In this document: in pieces, positions 43,533-54,547 of the stretch
Position numbering within the stretch: the first letter of the stretch is position 1
Layout: every line of letters begins with the position of its first letter
DNA from: Caproicibacterium argilliputei
GTDB taxonomy: Bacteria > Bacillota > Clostridia > Oscillospirales > Acutalibacteraceae
Direction of reading: 5' to 3'
NCBI RefSeq assembly: GCF_029211325.2
Contig: NZ_CP135996.1
Coordinates: 620,001 to 684,000, forward strand
Length of the DNA: 64,000 bases
Notes under the pieces: generated by a model
Told to the model about the DNA's origin: nothing
The model's input: only the letters and a program-made list of their open reading frames with translations
Database searches by the model: none
Program-made: the position numbers and the translations under genes

Positions 43533-45113
43533 TTAAACGCCCCTTTCCTGTGATTGTACTTGCTGTGGCTGATTGCGGCTGCTGTTTACCTGCTGCGCTT
43601 CCCGTTTTGCAGAGTGCAACTGCTGGTCAAGCGAAGGTTGCTTTGCATAGTCACCGTGCAGCAGCTTCTGTTGGAATTTCTGCGGGGACGCAGTGCCGTA
43701 GTTCTCAACCATGGTTTGTGTCAGACTGGCCGATTGAGGCGATTCAAAACCGGCCATTGTTTGCAGCAGGGTATACGCTTTTTGGAAATCTGCTTGTATT
43801 TGCTGTTCCTGCGCAGTTAATTGCCGTGCCTGTGGCTGTGCTGCAGCATGCATAGGCTGTTGCGGTGTAAGCTGCTGGTTTTCTGGCAGCTCAGATTTTT
43901 GCGGCTGCAAAGGTTCTTTCTGACTCAGCTTTTCGACCAGTCCGGTATCCAGATTTTCAAGCACATCACGGTTTTCGTACAGCATTGCAGCCAAAGTCTG
44001 TGCTTCGGCAGCAGTCAAAACAACTGCATCTGCGGCAGAAATTTCAGCCACAGGTTCTTCAACTGTTGTCTGTTGTACCTGCCGAGTTTCCTGTGCTTCT
44101 TCAACCTTGCGCGCAGAAGTGATGTCCTGCTGGTTTTCCTGCACTCTTTCAACTGTTTGTTCAGACTGTTGGACTGCCTGCTGCACTGTTGGCTGCTCCA
44201 CCTGCTGTGTTTCTGCGGAACGCTGCACTTCAGTCTGAAATGCAGAACGGAATTGTTCTTGCACCTGTGAAAGATGTTGACGGTCACCGGTGGTAGCCTG
44301 CTCGGTAAAGTGAATATCCTGATTTTCTCCAATGGATGCAACAGCGTGGTGCTGTGCATCCTGGATGTCTATCTGTTCGCCGGTACGGCTGAAAAACGTG
44401 CGTACAGAGTAACCGATATTCTGCAGCAACTGTCGCCAACGGGAAAGGCGCTGCGGTTCTGCGGCAACCTCCGGTGCAGCTGCTTTCTGATACAGTCCAG
44501 ACAGGCGCTGCCGGACATGTGCATCGTCGGATGTAATGACCGCACGGTTGTCAGATCCGATAAAGCCAACACTTTTTCCATTCTTATCGGTAATTTCGTA
44601 TCGGTGTTCTTTTTCTTGTGAACGCTGTACATGAAAGCCGTGCGTTTGCAGCTGGCGCAGAAAGTCTTGAATTCGGCTTTCCTTTGACTGTTGGTGTTCT
44701 TTCAACACATCGCCTTGTACAAGTCCAGACTGTTGTGCATATGCTGCTGTCGCTTGTTCCTGTTCAGCTGAGGAAAACAACAGATCCATTGATTCACCGT
44801 TTTGCCGATACACATTGAAAAGCGGCCTGTGATTTTCAAAATCGTATGTAGTTGTCAGATAAACACTTTTGTACTGTGAGAGCTTAAAACCGTCGCCAAG
44901 GCTTTCCATGCCCTGATTGTCCAATGAAAACTGTACCATGCTGTCCAATTCCGGCTTTATTTGTTCCAGTCCGCTGACCATGCGGAGAGAAAAATCCGGC
45001 ATCAGAATTGCGGTAGGGTCGCCGTTTTTCATAAGTGTGCAGGGGAATGTACCGTTTCCAATAGTCTGAATCTCATAGCCGGATTTTGTAATAAGGTCAA
45101 AAAGGCTAATCAT
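43533..45113 (-). CDS. Gln-rich multi-module element protein, unknown function
   Basis: 526 residues. Three similar small modules: 1-135 (GYEIQTIGNG...), about 145-215 (GFHVQRS..ITDKNGKSVGFIG) and about 227-290 (GYSVRTF..AVASIGENQDIHFT). Then a long Gln/Glu/Val-rich low-complexity section (about 295-430), and a C-terminal end containing SLDQQLHSAKREAQQVNSSR. That tail motif recurs in the ArdC protein and, more weakly, in the PcfB-like protein. It overlaps the DUF4315-like gene by 8 bp. Confidence 0.7.
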   Translation of the reverse strand: MISLFDLITKSGYEIQTIGNGTFPCTLMKNGDPTAILMPDFSLRMVSGLEQIKPELDSMVQFSLDNQGMESLGDGFKLSQYKSVYLTTTYDFENHRPLFNVYRQNGESMDLLFSSAEQEQATAAYAQQSGLVQGDVLKEHQQSKESRIQDFLRQLQTHGFHVQRSQEKEHRYEITDKNGKSVGFIGSDNRAVITSDDAHVRQRLSGLYQKAAAPEVAAEPQRLSRWRQLLQNIGYSVRTFFSRTGEQIDIQDAQHHAVASIGENQDIHFTEQATTGDRQHLSQVQEQFRSAFQTEVQRSAETQQVEQPTVQQAVQQSEQTVERVQENQQDITSARKVEEAQETRQVQQTTVEEPVAEISAADAVVLTAAEAQTLAAMLYENRDVLENLDTGLVEKLSQKEPLQPQKSELPENQQLTPQQPMHAAAQPQARQLTAQEQQIQADFQKAYTLLQTMAGFESPQSASLTQTMVENYGTASPQKFQQKLLHGDYAKQPSLDQQLHSAKREAQQVNSSRNQPQQVQSQERGV

Positions 45114-45354
45114 TTGCAGCTCCTTTCTCGGTAATCAGTGTGAGTAGTGCATCCAAGTCTTTCTCGCGGATTGCCTCCATCACTTTGGGCATATCAACGC
45201 CACCATCGGCAAGCGCATTGACCTGGTTGACAATTTCAGCATTTTTCATTTTTTTAAGACGTGCTTCATCGGATTTGATTTGTTCTGTCAAAGCATCCCG
45301 TTTCTTGATTTTTGCCTGAATGGATTGTTCAAGGCGATCAATATTGCTGTTCAT
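45106..45354 (-). CDS. DUF4315-like small coiled-coil protein
   Basis: 82 residues. An N-terminal coiled coil (NIDRLEQSIQAKIKKRDALTE) is followed by a short helical end. The layout fits DUF4315 proteins found in nearly every Tn1549-like conjugation operon; function unknown. ATG at 45354 has GGAG about 9 bp upstream; the open frame extends to 45429 but across the palindrome. Confidence 0.75.
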   Translation of the reverse strand: MNSNIDRLEQSIQAKIKKRDALTEQIKSDEARLKKMKNAEIVNQVNALADGGVDMPKVMEAIREKDLDALLTLITEKGAAND

Positions 45355-45377
45355 GAAACATACTCCTTCCTTAAAGT

Positions 45378-45400
45378 AGGTACGACAATTTGTCCGACTT
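45378..45400 (-). repeat. Dispersed palindrome, copy 6
   Basis: On the plus strand AGGTACGACAATTTGTCCG then ACTT; two mismatches to the consensus. It lies 24 bp upstream of the DUF4315-like start. Its centre is oriented opposite to that of the other minus-strand copies. Confidence 0.8.
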
Positions 45401-45438
45401 CCCGCTGGGGGCGGTCTTTCCTTTTTCATAGAAGCACC

Positions 45439-46241
45439 TTATTTCTGAAATGGAGCAAGGGAAAAGTCCACTTTTGCATCCAGTTCCATTTTTGTGACTA
45501 TCCAATGCCCAGCGCTCTTGCTGTATTTCATGTTCAAACTCATAACACGATTAGAAGTGTTGGACGGCATATTATCACCGGCAACGGATAGGGTGTAGTA
45601 AATCAGTACGTTTTCCTGTGTACCCTGTAGCGCCTTGGTGTACAGGCGGCTTACAGTGGCATAGGAATAGGTCTTTGTCACCGGCTGAAAAGACGCTAGG
45701 CGAGGAGTGACTGCACCTTGAATTGGCCGGTAGGTTACATCCGGCGCGGAACTGGCAGCAGGTTTGCTTGATGTGCTCGGAGCAGAGGAAGCGGCTGCTT
45801 TGGCAGGCGCTGAACTTGCCGGTCTTTGCTGTGCAGGTGCAGAACTGATTGGTGCAGCGCTGCTGACTGGGGCAGCAGATGCTTTTGACTGCTCAGAACT
45901 GGTATTGCTGAACATTTGCTTCAATGCATCGTCCGTCATATAATCCCGCAGGTACTGCTTTAAAACGTCAGGTGATACGGATGTGTCGGATAGGTCATAG
46001 CGGAGGTGTAGCACTTTTTGCGCGTCTGCTGATAGCGTTGAAGTATAGTCGGTGTCGGCAGCACTGCTGACAGTATTGGATTGCGCATTAAAAAATCCTC
46101 CCATATCAGCACTGCTCGACGGGGAAGAAGCAGATGCTATATTGGAGGATACGACTGGTACTGCCGGTTCAGATTTTTTGTTCATCATACTGGATATAAG
46201 AACTGTTGCGCAGATTATGCCAGCAACAGCGCATATTAAAA
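45439..46241 (-). pseudogene. VirB8/TcpC-like conjugation protein, 3' part, interrupted by IS21
   Basis: Residues about 12-275 of a gene whose first codons lie at 48799-48831 beyond the IS element. Joining the two parts and removing one 8-bp duplication restores a 275-codon frame starting MTNKKKRIVLICAVAGIIC: a basic end and one membrane helix, then a Ser/Ala/Pro linker and a C-terminal NTF2-like domain (VTKTYSYATVSRLYTKAL; HWIVTKMELDAKV). That architecture and operon place suggest a VirB8/TcpC-type channel component. A frame open from 46302 runs out of the IS, so a truncated, IS-led product is possible. Confidence 0.75.
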
Positions 46242-46435
46242 TGTGTTCGTCAAGTAAAAATGTTAGCAAAAGGTCCCCAAAAAGGTTAGCACCTTGGAGC
46301 ACCTAATTTGTTGTTCGTGCATGTAGCATCGAGGCCTTTTTCGGGGCAAAACAGGGCGAGACCCAACGCTCACATTTTGGAGACCCACGGGGCCAAACAG
46401 GTCGGGGCCCAATGCTCACTTTTTGGAGCGCTTTT

Positions 46436-48650
<2,215 letters not shown>

Positions 48651-48798
48651 TCTTAACACCTTTCTGCTACCTCCTTAGTCTCTTGACAATTCTAAGGGTA
48701 GCTGTTATTTCAGGTGCTGACAATGGCTCACTTTTTATGCCATTTGGGGTGCTAACTTTTTCGAGACCTTTTGCGATACTTTCATTTTACCGAAAACA

Positions 48799-48831
48799 TA
48801 TTAAAACGATGCGTTTCTTTTTATTTGTCAT
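48799..48831 (-). pseudogene. 5' fragment of the VirB8-like gene
   Basis: ATG at 48829-48831 with AAAGGA upstream, reading MTNKKKRIVLI and then running into the IS end, where it stops. It is 18 bp after the NlpC/P60 gene. The rest of the gene is at 45439-46233. Confidence 0.8.
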
Positions 48832-48849
48832 ATGAAATCCTTTCTGCTG

Positions 48850-50676
48850 TTATTTTACACGTCCATAAGCATAGAAATGGGACTGCCAGTAGCTGGAGCT
48901 GCAGTTTGCATATTGTACATGAGAGCCGCCTTCTTCCAGCATTACACCATTGCCGCAGTAAATTCCAACGTGGGTAATGGTTTCGCCACAGTCGTAAGTG
49001 TTTTTGAAGAAAATCAGGTCACCAGCTTTGGCTTCGCTGGGGGAAACAGGTGTGCAGTATTGGTCATAGATGCCTTGTGCAGTTGTACGCGGCATATTTT
49101 TCCCGGCCTTTGTGTAAACGTAACACACAAAGCTGGAGCAGTCCATTGCTACACCCGGCGAATTGCCGCCAAGCACATAAGGCGTGCCGAGCAGGCTTTC
49201 ACCAACCTTTTTCACATTCTGGAATGATACATCGGCATAGCCGAGACCTCCTCCAATACCGGAATAGTAGCGCAGGACGTGTTCAATGTACTGCGGATCG
49301 CCGCCCCCACCTCTGTTATGAAAGTCATCAGCCAGTGCTTGTGTCCAGACGTGTGTGCCTGGCCAGGAGGGAGATGTGGCACCTATAATAAAGCCGGTGC
49401 CGTAATTGTATGCCTGCAGTGCCAACTTGATATGTTCCATATCGTAAGGAGAAGTACAGCTAGCCAAACGCAGTGCTTCTTTTAATTCCTGTACACCGCA
49501 CCAGATGGAATACTGCGGGTCTTGAATGCCGTTTTGTACAGCCGGGTACTTTTTATTGTAGGCTGTATTTTCAGCAGCCTGCATCGGGTCAAGCCCTTCA
49601 CCACCACTTTCCTGCGCCATCACGGCGAGAATCAGGTCAACGTAATCTGTCATGCCAAACTGAGCTGCATAGACAGAAACGATAGGGCGGTAATTTTGTA
49701 CGGCGGCGGGGAGAGGAACGGAAGAAGCATTGCTGCCTGATAAGGCGCCAAATGCAGATGAAATCATCAGCAATACTAAAAGCGGCAGCATAATCACACA
49801 AATTATAGAAAGTACGCTTTTTTTTGATGAAGATGCAATTATTTCACGGCCAAACGCTTTCAATGCTGTCTTTCCACTGGAAGCAGCCTGCTGCTCGGTT
49901 TCTTCTGAAAGTGCCACACTACTATTGGATGCTTTTTTCCTTCGCACCAGAGCCGCTGCACCAAGTCTTTCTTTTTGACTTTTTGAAAGTTTTACAGGCG
50001 TGATGACGGATGCTGCCTGTTGTGCAGCGGACAATCCGGCAGCACCTGCATGCAGTGCAGGATTACTGCTTTCATCATAATTGGCAGAGGCAGCTTTTGC
50101 AGCTGCTTCGGCAGATCGCGTAGCTTTATTCAGTATGTGTGCGGCAACACTTGCTTTCGCAGAACGGATTTTTTGTGTAGACGCTGCATCGGCAAAGTAT
50201 ATTGACGTATCCTTTACCTGTAAATGTTGGTCAACATCATAGCCACCGGTCTGTTCCTGTTCAATCGTGTACTGTTGTGTACTGTTTATATGCTCAGGAG
50301 GCAGTGTATCCGTAAATGATGGTATGTTTTCGGATGAACGTGATTGTACTGCTTTTTCTTGAGCATTTTTCGCACGTTTGTATAAATAGGGACGTATGGC
50401 AGCCTTTCTAAATGGGATTGTCTGATCTTCGTTCATTATGGTATCCTTGCTGTCACCATAATGCTTCTCACCCCGAGTAGAGGCACGAAGATAAAATCGT
50501 TTTTGATGTGAAGAAGGAGTGAAAGCGGTTGATTGATGCTTATATGTGCTTTCGTGGTTTTCATAGCGCAGCTGTTTTCCATAGTCACTCAGAGTAAGCT
50601 GCTTTTTCTCTCCAGTTGCCAGGTCATGTTGAATCATTCCATTTTTCGTGAACTGAACAACCTCTTTGTCAAGCAT
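48850..50676 (-). CDS. Conjugation peptidoglycan hydrolase (lytic transglycosylase plus NlpC/P60)
   Basis: 608 residues. N-terminal cytoplasmic part of about 270 residues, one membrane helix (VLSIICVIMLPLLVLLMIS), then a lysozyme/transglycosylase-like domain (LILAVMAQESGGEGLDPMQ) and a C-terminal NlpC/P60 domain with Cys in VAMDCSSFVCYVY and His in ITHVGIYCGNG. This is the CwlT/Orf14 arrangement that opens the wall for the secretion channel. ATG at 50676 lies 5 bp from the virB4 stop; a GTG at 50694 is an alternative. Confidence 0.9.
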   Translation of the reverse strand: MLDKEVVQFTKNGMIQHDLATGEKKQLTLSDYGKQLRYENHESTYKHQSTAFTPSSHQKRFYLRASTRGEKHYGDSKDTIMNEDQTIPFRKAAIRPYLYKRAKNAQEKAVQSRSSENIPSFTDTLPPEHINSTQQYTIEQEQTGGYDVDQHLQVKDTSIYFADAASTQKIRSAKASVAAHILNKATRSAEAAAKAASANYDESSNPALHAGAAGLSAAQQAASVITPVKLSKSQKERLGAAALVRRKKASNSSVALSEETEQQAASSGKTALKAFGREIIASSSKKSVLSIICVIMLPLLVLLMISSAFGALSGSNASSVPLPAAVQNYRPIVSVYAAQFGMTDYVDLILAVMAQESGGEGLDPMQAAENTAYNKKYPAVQNGIQDPQYSIWCGVQELKEALRLASCTSPYDMEHIKLALQAYNYGTGFIIGATSPSWPGTHVWTQALADDFHNRGGGGDPQYIEHVLRYYSGIGGGLGYADVSFQNVKKVGESLLGTPYVLGGNSPGVAMDCSSFVCYVYTKAGKNMPRTTAQGIYDQYCTPVSPSEAKAGDLIFFKNTYDCGETITHVGIYCGNGVMLEEGGSHVQYANCSSSYWQSHFYAYGRVK

Positions 50677-50680
50677 AAAA

Positions 50681-53089
50681 TCACGTTCCTTCACGACGGC
50701 GTTTGTTTACATCAGACATAACGACCTTAAACAATTCCGTGTCATCCGGGTAACGATTATCAAATTCAACAATACTGTTTCCGGCTTTAAACAGCCCACA
50801 ACCGCTGTCACTGTGCTGCAGCTTTTTCACCTGGCGTCCGGAGAGATCCATGACCTGAGCCAAATCTTCAATCATATCAGGTTTCTGCCTGTAAAGCATA
50901 ATGAATTCAGAATTGGAAAGAAGGGATTTTGAATCTTCATTTTTCAGGACATCCCGTACTTCCTGGGTCATACCAGTTGCAATTAAGCCATACTTACGGC
51001 CACGCTTCCAGCTGTCAATCAGCCACGAACCTGTATTGGCATTGCGCAATGAGTGATGAATTTCATCATTCCACAACCATGTAGTTTTTAATTTGGCCTG
51101 ATTTTCAGAAATATGGTTCCAACACCAGTCCTGGATAATTGACATACCCATTAATTTGAGCTGTTTACCCAAATCACGAGTGTTGAAGCAAACTAACCGG
51201 TTGTTGATATCTATGTTTGTTTTTTTGGCAAAAATATTAAGCGAGCCTTCTACATAGATTTCCAAAGCACCTTTGAGAGCTTTTGCTTCCGGTTTGTCCT
51301 GATTTCCAAGCACTTCATAGAAGTCCTGAAAAGTTGGAATATTTGCTTTGTATGGGTGTTTTATATATTTCGCGTATATTTCTCTTACGCAATGGTCAAT
51401 TACGGAACGGGTTATGGCATCAATACCATAACGGTAGTTTAAAGTGATTTCCAGCAATGAGATAATAAAATCTGATTTGAATGGAATTGGATCGGGTTCT
51501 TCTTCACCACCGTAATACTCATTAATGTCGAAAGGATTAAAATTGGTTTGCGAACCATTTGAAACTTTGATTACCTGACCACCTAGCAGTTCAACAACCT
51601 TTGTAAATTCACCGTCTGGATCAATGATAATCATATCATCGTGTGTGCGGAGAAAACACTCAATGATTTCAAGCTTTGCACCCATGCTTTTGCCGGAACC
51701 GGAGGCTCCAAAGTAAAACCCGTGCGGATTCATTAGTGTTTTTCTGTCCAGCATCAAAATGTTGTGAGACAAAGCATTCTTGCCATAACAAAAGCCAGTA
51801 GGTTGTACAATTTCTGTTACGTTAAATGGAGTAAATACAGCGATGGAAGTTGTTTTAAAACTTCGTTTTACAAAAGTATCATTCCGGCCGAGTGGAACTA
51901 CAGAATTTAGGGCATTTTCATGGTCAAATGTAAATGGGTGAATTGTACAGCCATGTTTTTTGGCAGGAGACATAACTTCTTCGGCAATGAGGTCAACTTC
52001 ATCTTTGGTTTTACCGCGAACCATGATTAAAACATTTGCCATAAACATTTTTTCATTGCGTGTGCGAAGATCTTCCAAAAAGCGCGTTGTGTTTTTAATT
52101 TCCCCTTCCAACTCACGAGGAATTTCAGGTATTGGAATACCCGCTTTGCACTGGCGTGCAATGATATTGTATTTTTCGGTATCGAGCCGTTTTAATTTCT
52201 TTTCAACATCTTTAATAGCAATATCCGGGTCGGTTGGTTGTATGTTGATTGTAATAAACATATCGCGGTCGACTTTATCGGTCAGATCGTGAATCAATTC
52301 GTCAGATAGGTCATGCGGAAATGCTGAGAAGAAGAGGCACTGAACGTAATCATCACCGAGTTTAATGTAGCGGTCTCCCGGAACTTTATCAATGCCAAAG
52401 GGTGCGATTAGATCTTTGTCATATATGCCGTTCCGTAGTGTTTCTTCTCTACTTATAGGTGAGAGATCATCTGGACGATAGTATTCGCGTAACAGAACCA
52501 ACCGTCCATATTTGTTAAGCTTGTGTGTGGCACATCCCATCGAGCGAAGCTGTGATAAAATGTCAGAATCAATTCTATTAAACCGCTGTTGGGCTGCCTC
52601 ATAACTATTTTCGAGAATTGTCAACGTAATATATTTCTTTTTGATATAAGAATCAGAGCCAGTAAGACGCTGGTTAGCTGTATTGTTCAAGTCGTTGACA
52701 ACAGTTTCCAAGTGCTCGCTGGAAGTTTGTGGACACGATACAAGAACATTTACGGCAGTCCGGGCAAGCTGCATATTGACAATATGCATTTGAATACCAA
52801 TTGTATCATCAAAGGAATTTATGAGGTAGCAGTAATCCTCAAAGGCAGCAGTCCGTGTCTGATCATCGGTATTCGTGTAGTTAATATCATCAAAATTGTA
52901 TGTGATGCTGTATTGGTGGTTTCCCAAATATGCGATTCCATCTTCATACAAAACATCATACGGAATGCTGCTCTGTGCCGTAGAACGCTTTTTCCACGGA
53001 AAATGCACATTGCTGATTCGCTTGTTAATGATATGCTCTGGGGGAGGAGAGGGCTTCTTTTTATGGACTTTATTTGCTGTCAAGGTCAT
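50681..53089 (-). CDS. VirB4-family type IV secretion ATPase
   Basis: 802 residues. Walker A GASGSGKSMGAKLE and Walker B MIIIDPDGEF, in the C-terminal half, follow a long N-terminal TraE/VirB4 domain. Later motifs WNDEIHHSL and IATGMTQEV are typical of the family. It powers the conjugation channel at the membrane. ATG at 53089 has AAAGGAG about 12 bp upstream; the TTG at 53101 is too close. It overlaps the PrgI gene by 20 bp. Confidence 0.93.
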   Translation of the reverse strand: MTLTANKVHKKKPSPPPEHIINKRISNVHFPWKKRSTAQSSIPYDVLYEDGIAYLGNHQYSITYNFDDINYTNTDDQTRTAAFEDYCYLINSFDDTIGIQMHIVNMQLARTAVNVLVSCPQTSSEHLETVVNDLNNTANQRLTGSDSYIKKKYITLTILENSYEAAQQRFNRIDSDILSQLRSMGCATHKLNKYGRLVLLREYYRPDDLSPISREETLRNGIYDKDLIAPFGIDKVPGDRYIKLGDDYVQCLFFSAFPHDLSDELIHDLTDKVDRDMFITINIQPTDPDIAIKDVEKKLKRLDTEKYNIIARQCKAGIPIPEIPRELEGEIKNTTRFLEDLRTRNEKMFMANVLIMVRGKTKDEVDLIAEEVMSPAKKHGCTIHPFTFDHENALNSVVPLGRNDTFVKRSFKTTSIAVFTPFNVTEIVQPTGFCYGKNALSHNILMLDRKTLMNPHGFYFGASGSGKSMGAKLEIIECFLRTHDDMIIIDPDGEFTKVVELLGGQVIKVSNGSQTNFNPFDINEYYGGEEEPDPIPFKSDFIISLLEITLNYRYGIDAITRSVIDHCVREIYAKYIKHPYKANIPTFQDFYEVLGNQDKPEAKALKGALEIYVEGSLNIFAKKTNIDINNRLVCFNTRDLGKQLKLMGMSIIQDWCWNHISENQAKLKTTWLWNDEIHHSLRNANTGSWLIDSWKRGRKYGLIATGMTQEVRDVLKNEDSKSLLSNSEFIMLYRQKPDMIEDLAQVMDLSGRQVKKLQHSDSGCGLFKAGNSIVEFDNRYPDDTELFKVVMSDVNKRRREGT

Positions 53090-53441
53090 AAGTTTCTTCA
53101 ATCTCCTTTATTTCGTTGTTGAGAATAGCAAAATCCTCATAGTAGTTTCTCATACGGAACGGACGGTGTTTAGCATATTTGGCATCTTGCAATTTTAGTA
53201 GCAGGATGTGTTCAAAATGCAGTCCATCCTTTTTAATTACACTGAAAAAAATGATTGGAACACCAATCATACATGCTGCAAATCCGGCAGAAGTTACGTC
53301 ACCGGTTAGCAAAAACAATGGGATAAAGACAGCCGCAACAACGATAAATGAAATTACAGCACATACAACTTGCCTCACAGTGAAGTTGCCGAAGAGCTTT
53401 GGCTCATATGCACTTATGTCATCCGGAATTTGTACAATCAA
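53070..53441 (-). CDS. PrgI-family conjugation membrane protein
   Basis: 123 residues. It opens VQIPDDISAYEPKLFGNFTVRQ, the PrgI signature, then two membrane helices and a basic region (KYAKHRPFRMRNYYED). PrgI (VirB3-like) assists the VirB4 ATPase, whose gene follows. TTG start at 53441 with AAGGAGGG 6 bp upstream. Confidence 0.9.
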   Translation of the reverse strand: MIVQIPDDISAYEPKLFGNFTVRQVVCAVISFIVVAAVFIPLFLLTGDVTSAGFAACMIGVPIIFFSVIKKDGLHFEHILLLKLQDAKYAKHRPFRMRNYYEDFAILNNEIKEIEETYDLDSK

Positions 53442-53453
53442 TTGAAACCCTCC

Positions 53454-54311
53454 TTAAAATGTGTTCAGAATTCGTTTGGAAAGTTTGTCAGTAGATTTTA
53501 GTGCAGCGACCAGTACTACAGATAAGCCTATCAATCCCCAGAAACTACCCATTTGTGTGCCGAAATCTGCGAGACTCGCATTGCCCGCACTTGCATAATT
53601 TGCTACGGCTCTGGTTGCCACAATGCTATACAGGTATAGGCATATGATCATGAGAAAGCCTTGCAGAAGGAGAGCGAAAAACTGTTTGAAAAAGTTGAAG
53701 GCCAGCTGCCGTTCCTGTGTATTTACCAAGAAGGCCATTGGAACAGGTGAAATCACCCATAACAACGCCATTTCAAACAGTCGCCCAATGACGATTACAA
53801 AAATAAAGATTCCAATGATGTGTGAAATCAAGGAGATTGTACCTGTTTGTACCCACAATCCAAATTGACGGCCAAAATCAGCTTGATTAACAGAAGCCAT
53901 TATGGAATCGACAATGGAATTTGTTTGTGCGGGCGTATAATGTAACGCTGCAATCAATTGTTTGAGGTAGCTGTTAATTATTGTTGTGAAGGCTTCCAAC
54001 AACGAATAAGTATTGGAGATAATTAAAAACGGGAGGATATACTTAATGCTGGTAATTGTAATCAGTTCAGCATCAAGATTGCTTCCGTTTTTTTCGTATA
54101 CCTGAAGTAAGTCAATCGCCAGGCAAAATGCAAGAATTGTAAAAGCCAAAGGAACAATAGCGACAGTACACGCTTGTAATAACGTATGCCAGCGATCTGC
54201 ACCAAAATAAGATGCAGGGGTTTGTGCGATGTTGTCTCCGGAAGTTGAAAGTTGACCATTGATGACAGAATAGAAATCTGTCAAGTTGTCGCGAATAGCA
54301 TTTTCAAACAT
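53454..54311 (-). CDS. VirB6/TrbL-like polytopic membrane channel protein
   Basis: 285 residues. About six membrane helices with a long N-terminal periplasm-side stretch. The block ISPVPMAFLVNTQERQLAFNFFKQFFALLLQGF is typical of the Tn1549/CTn VirB6-like (CD0411-type) family. It would form the inner-membrane channel. Co-transcribed, 12 bp from the PrgI gene. AAGGAGG precedes the ATG. Confidence 0.88.
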   Translation of the reverse strand: MFENAIRDNLTDFYSVINGQLSTSGDNIAQTPASYFGADRWHTLLQACTVAIVPLAFTILAFCLAIDLLQVYEKNGSNLDAELITITSIKYILPFLIISNTYSLLEAFTTIINSYLKQLIAALHYTPAQTNSIVDSIMASVNQADFGRQFGLWVQTGTISLISHIIGIFIFVIVIGRLFEMALLWVISPVPMAFLVNTQERQLAFNFFKQFFALLLQGFLMIICLYLYSIVATRAVANYASAGNASLADFGTQMGSFWGLIGLSVVLVAALKSTDKLSKRILNTF

Positions 54312-54322
54312 CAGAGTCCTCC

Positions 54323-54547
54323 TTATTTAATACCGGCCATAGACTGTGCAGTCTGAACTTGCTGAATTGCCCACTGCATTAAAAAGAAAGCAATCGCAGC
54401 ACCAGATGCACCACCAAGAATTTTTTTGATGCCGGTGCTGTTCTGCTGACCATCACCGTACATGTCATAAATGCCCCAAATTGCAATAATTGCACCGAAT
54501 ACGGTCAAGAAGATTTGCAAAATTTTCATAATAACTACAGAATCCAT
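54323..54547 (-). CDS. Maff2-family small membrane protein
   Basis: 74 residues with two membrane helices: ILQIFLTVFGAIIAIWGIYDM and GGASGAAIAFFLMQWAIQQ. This is the Maff2 profile, probably a VirB2-like pilin-like subunit in Gram-positive conjugation systems. Starts directly after the VirD4 gene stop (54548). Confidence 0.9.
   Translation of the reverse strand: MDSVVIMKILQIFLTVFGAIIAIWGIYDMYGDGQQNSTGIKKILGGASGAAIAFFLMQWAIQQVQTAQSMAGIK

Noticed and set aside
45439..46302. 287-residue frame read as an intact gene
   Set aside because: Its first 20 or so codons come from the IS21 end; the 8-bp duplication shows the real start lies at 48829-48831.
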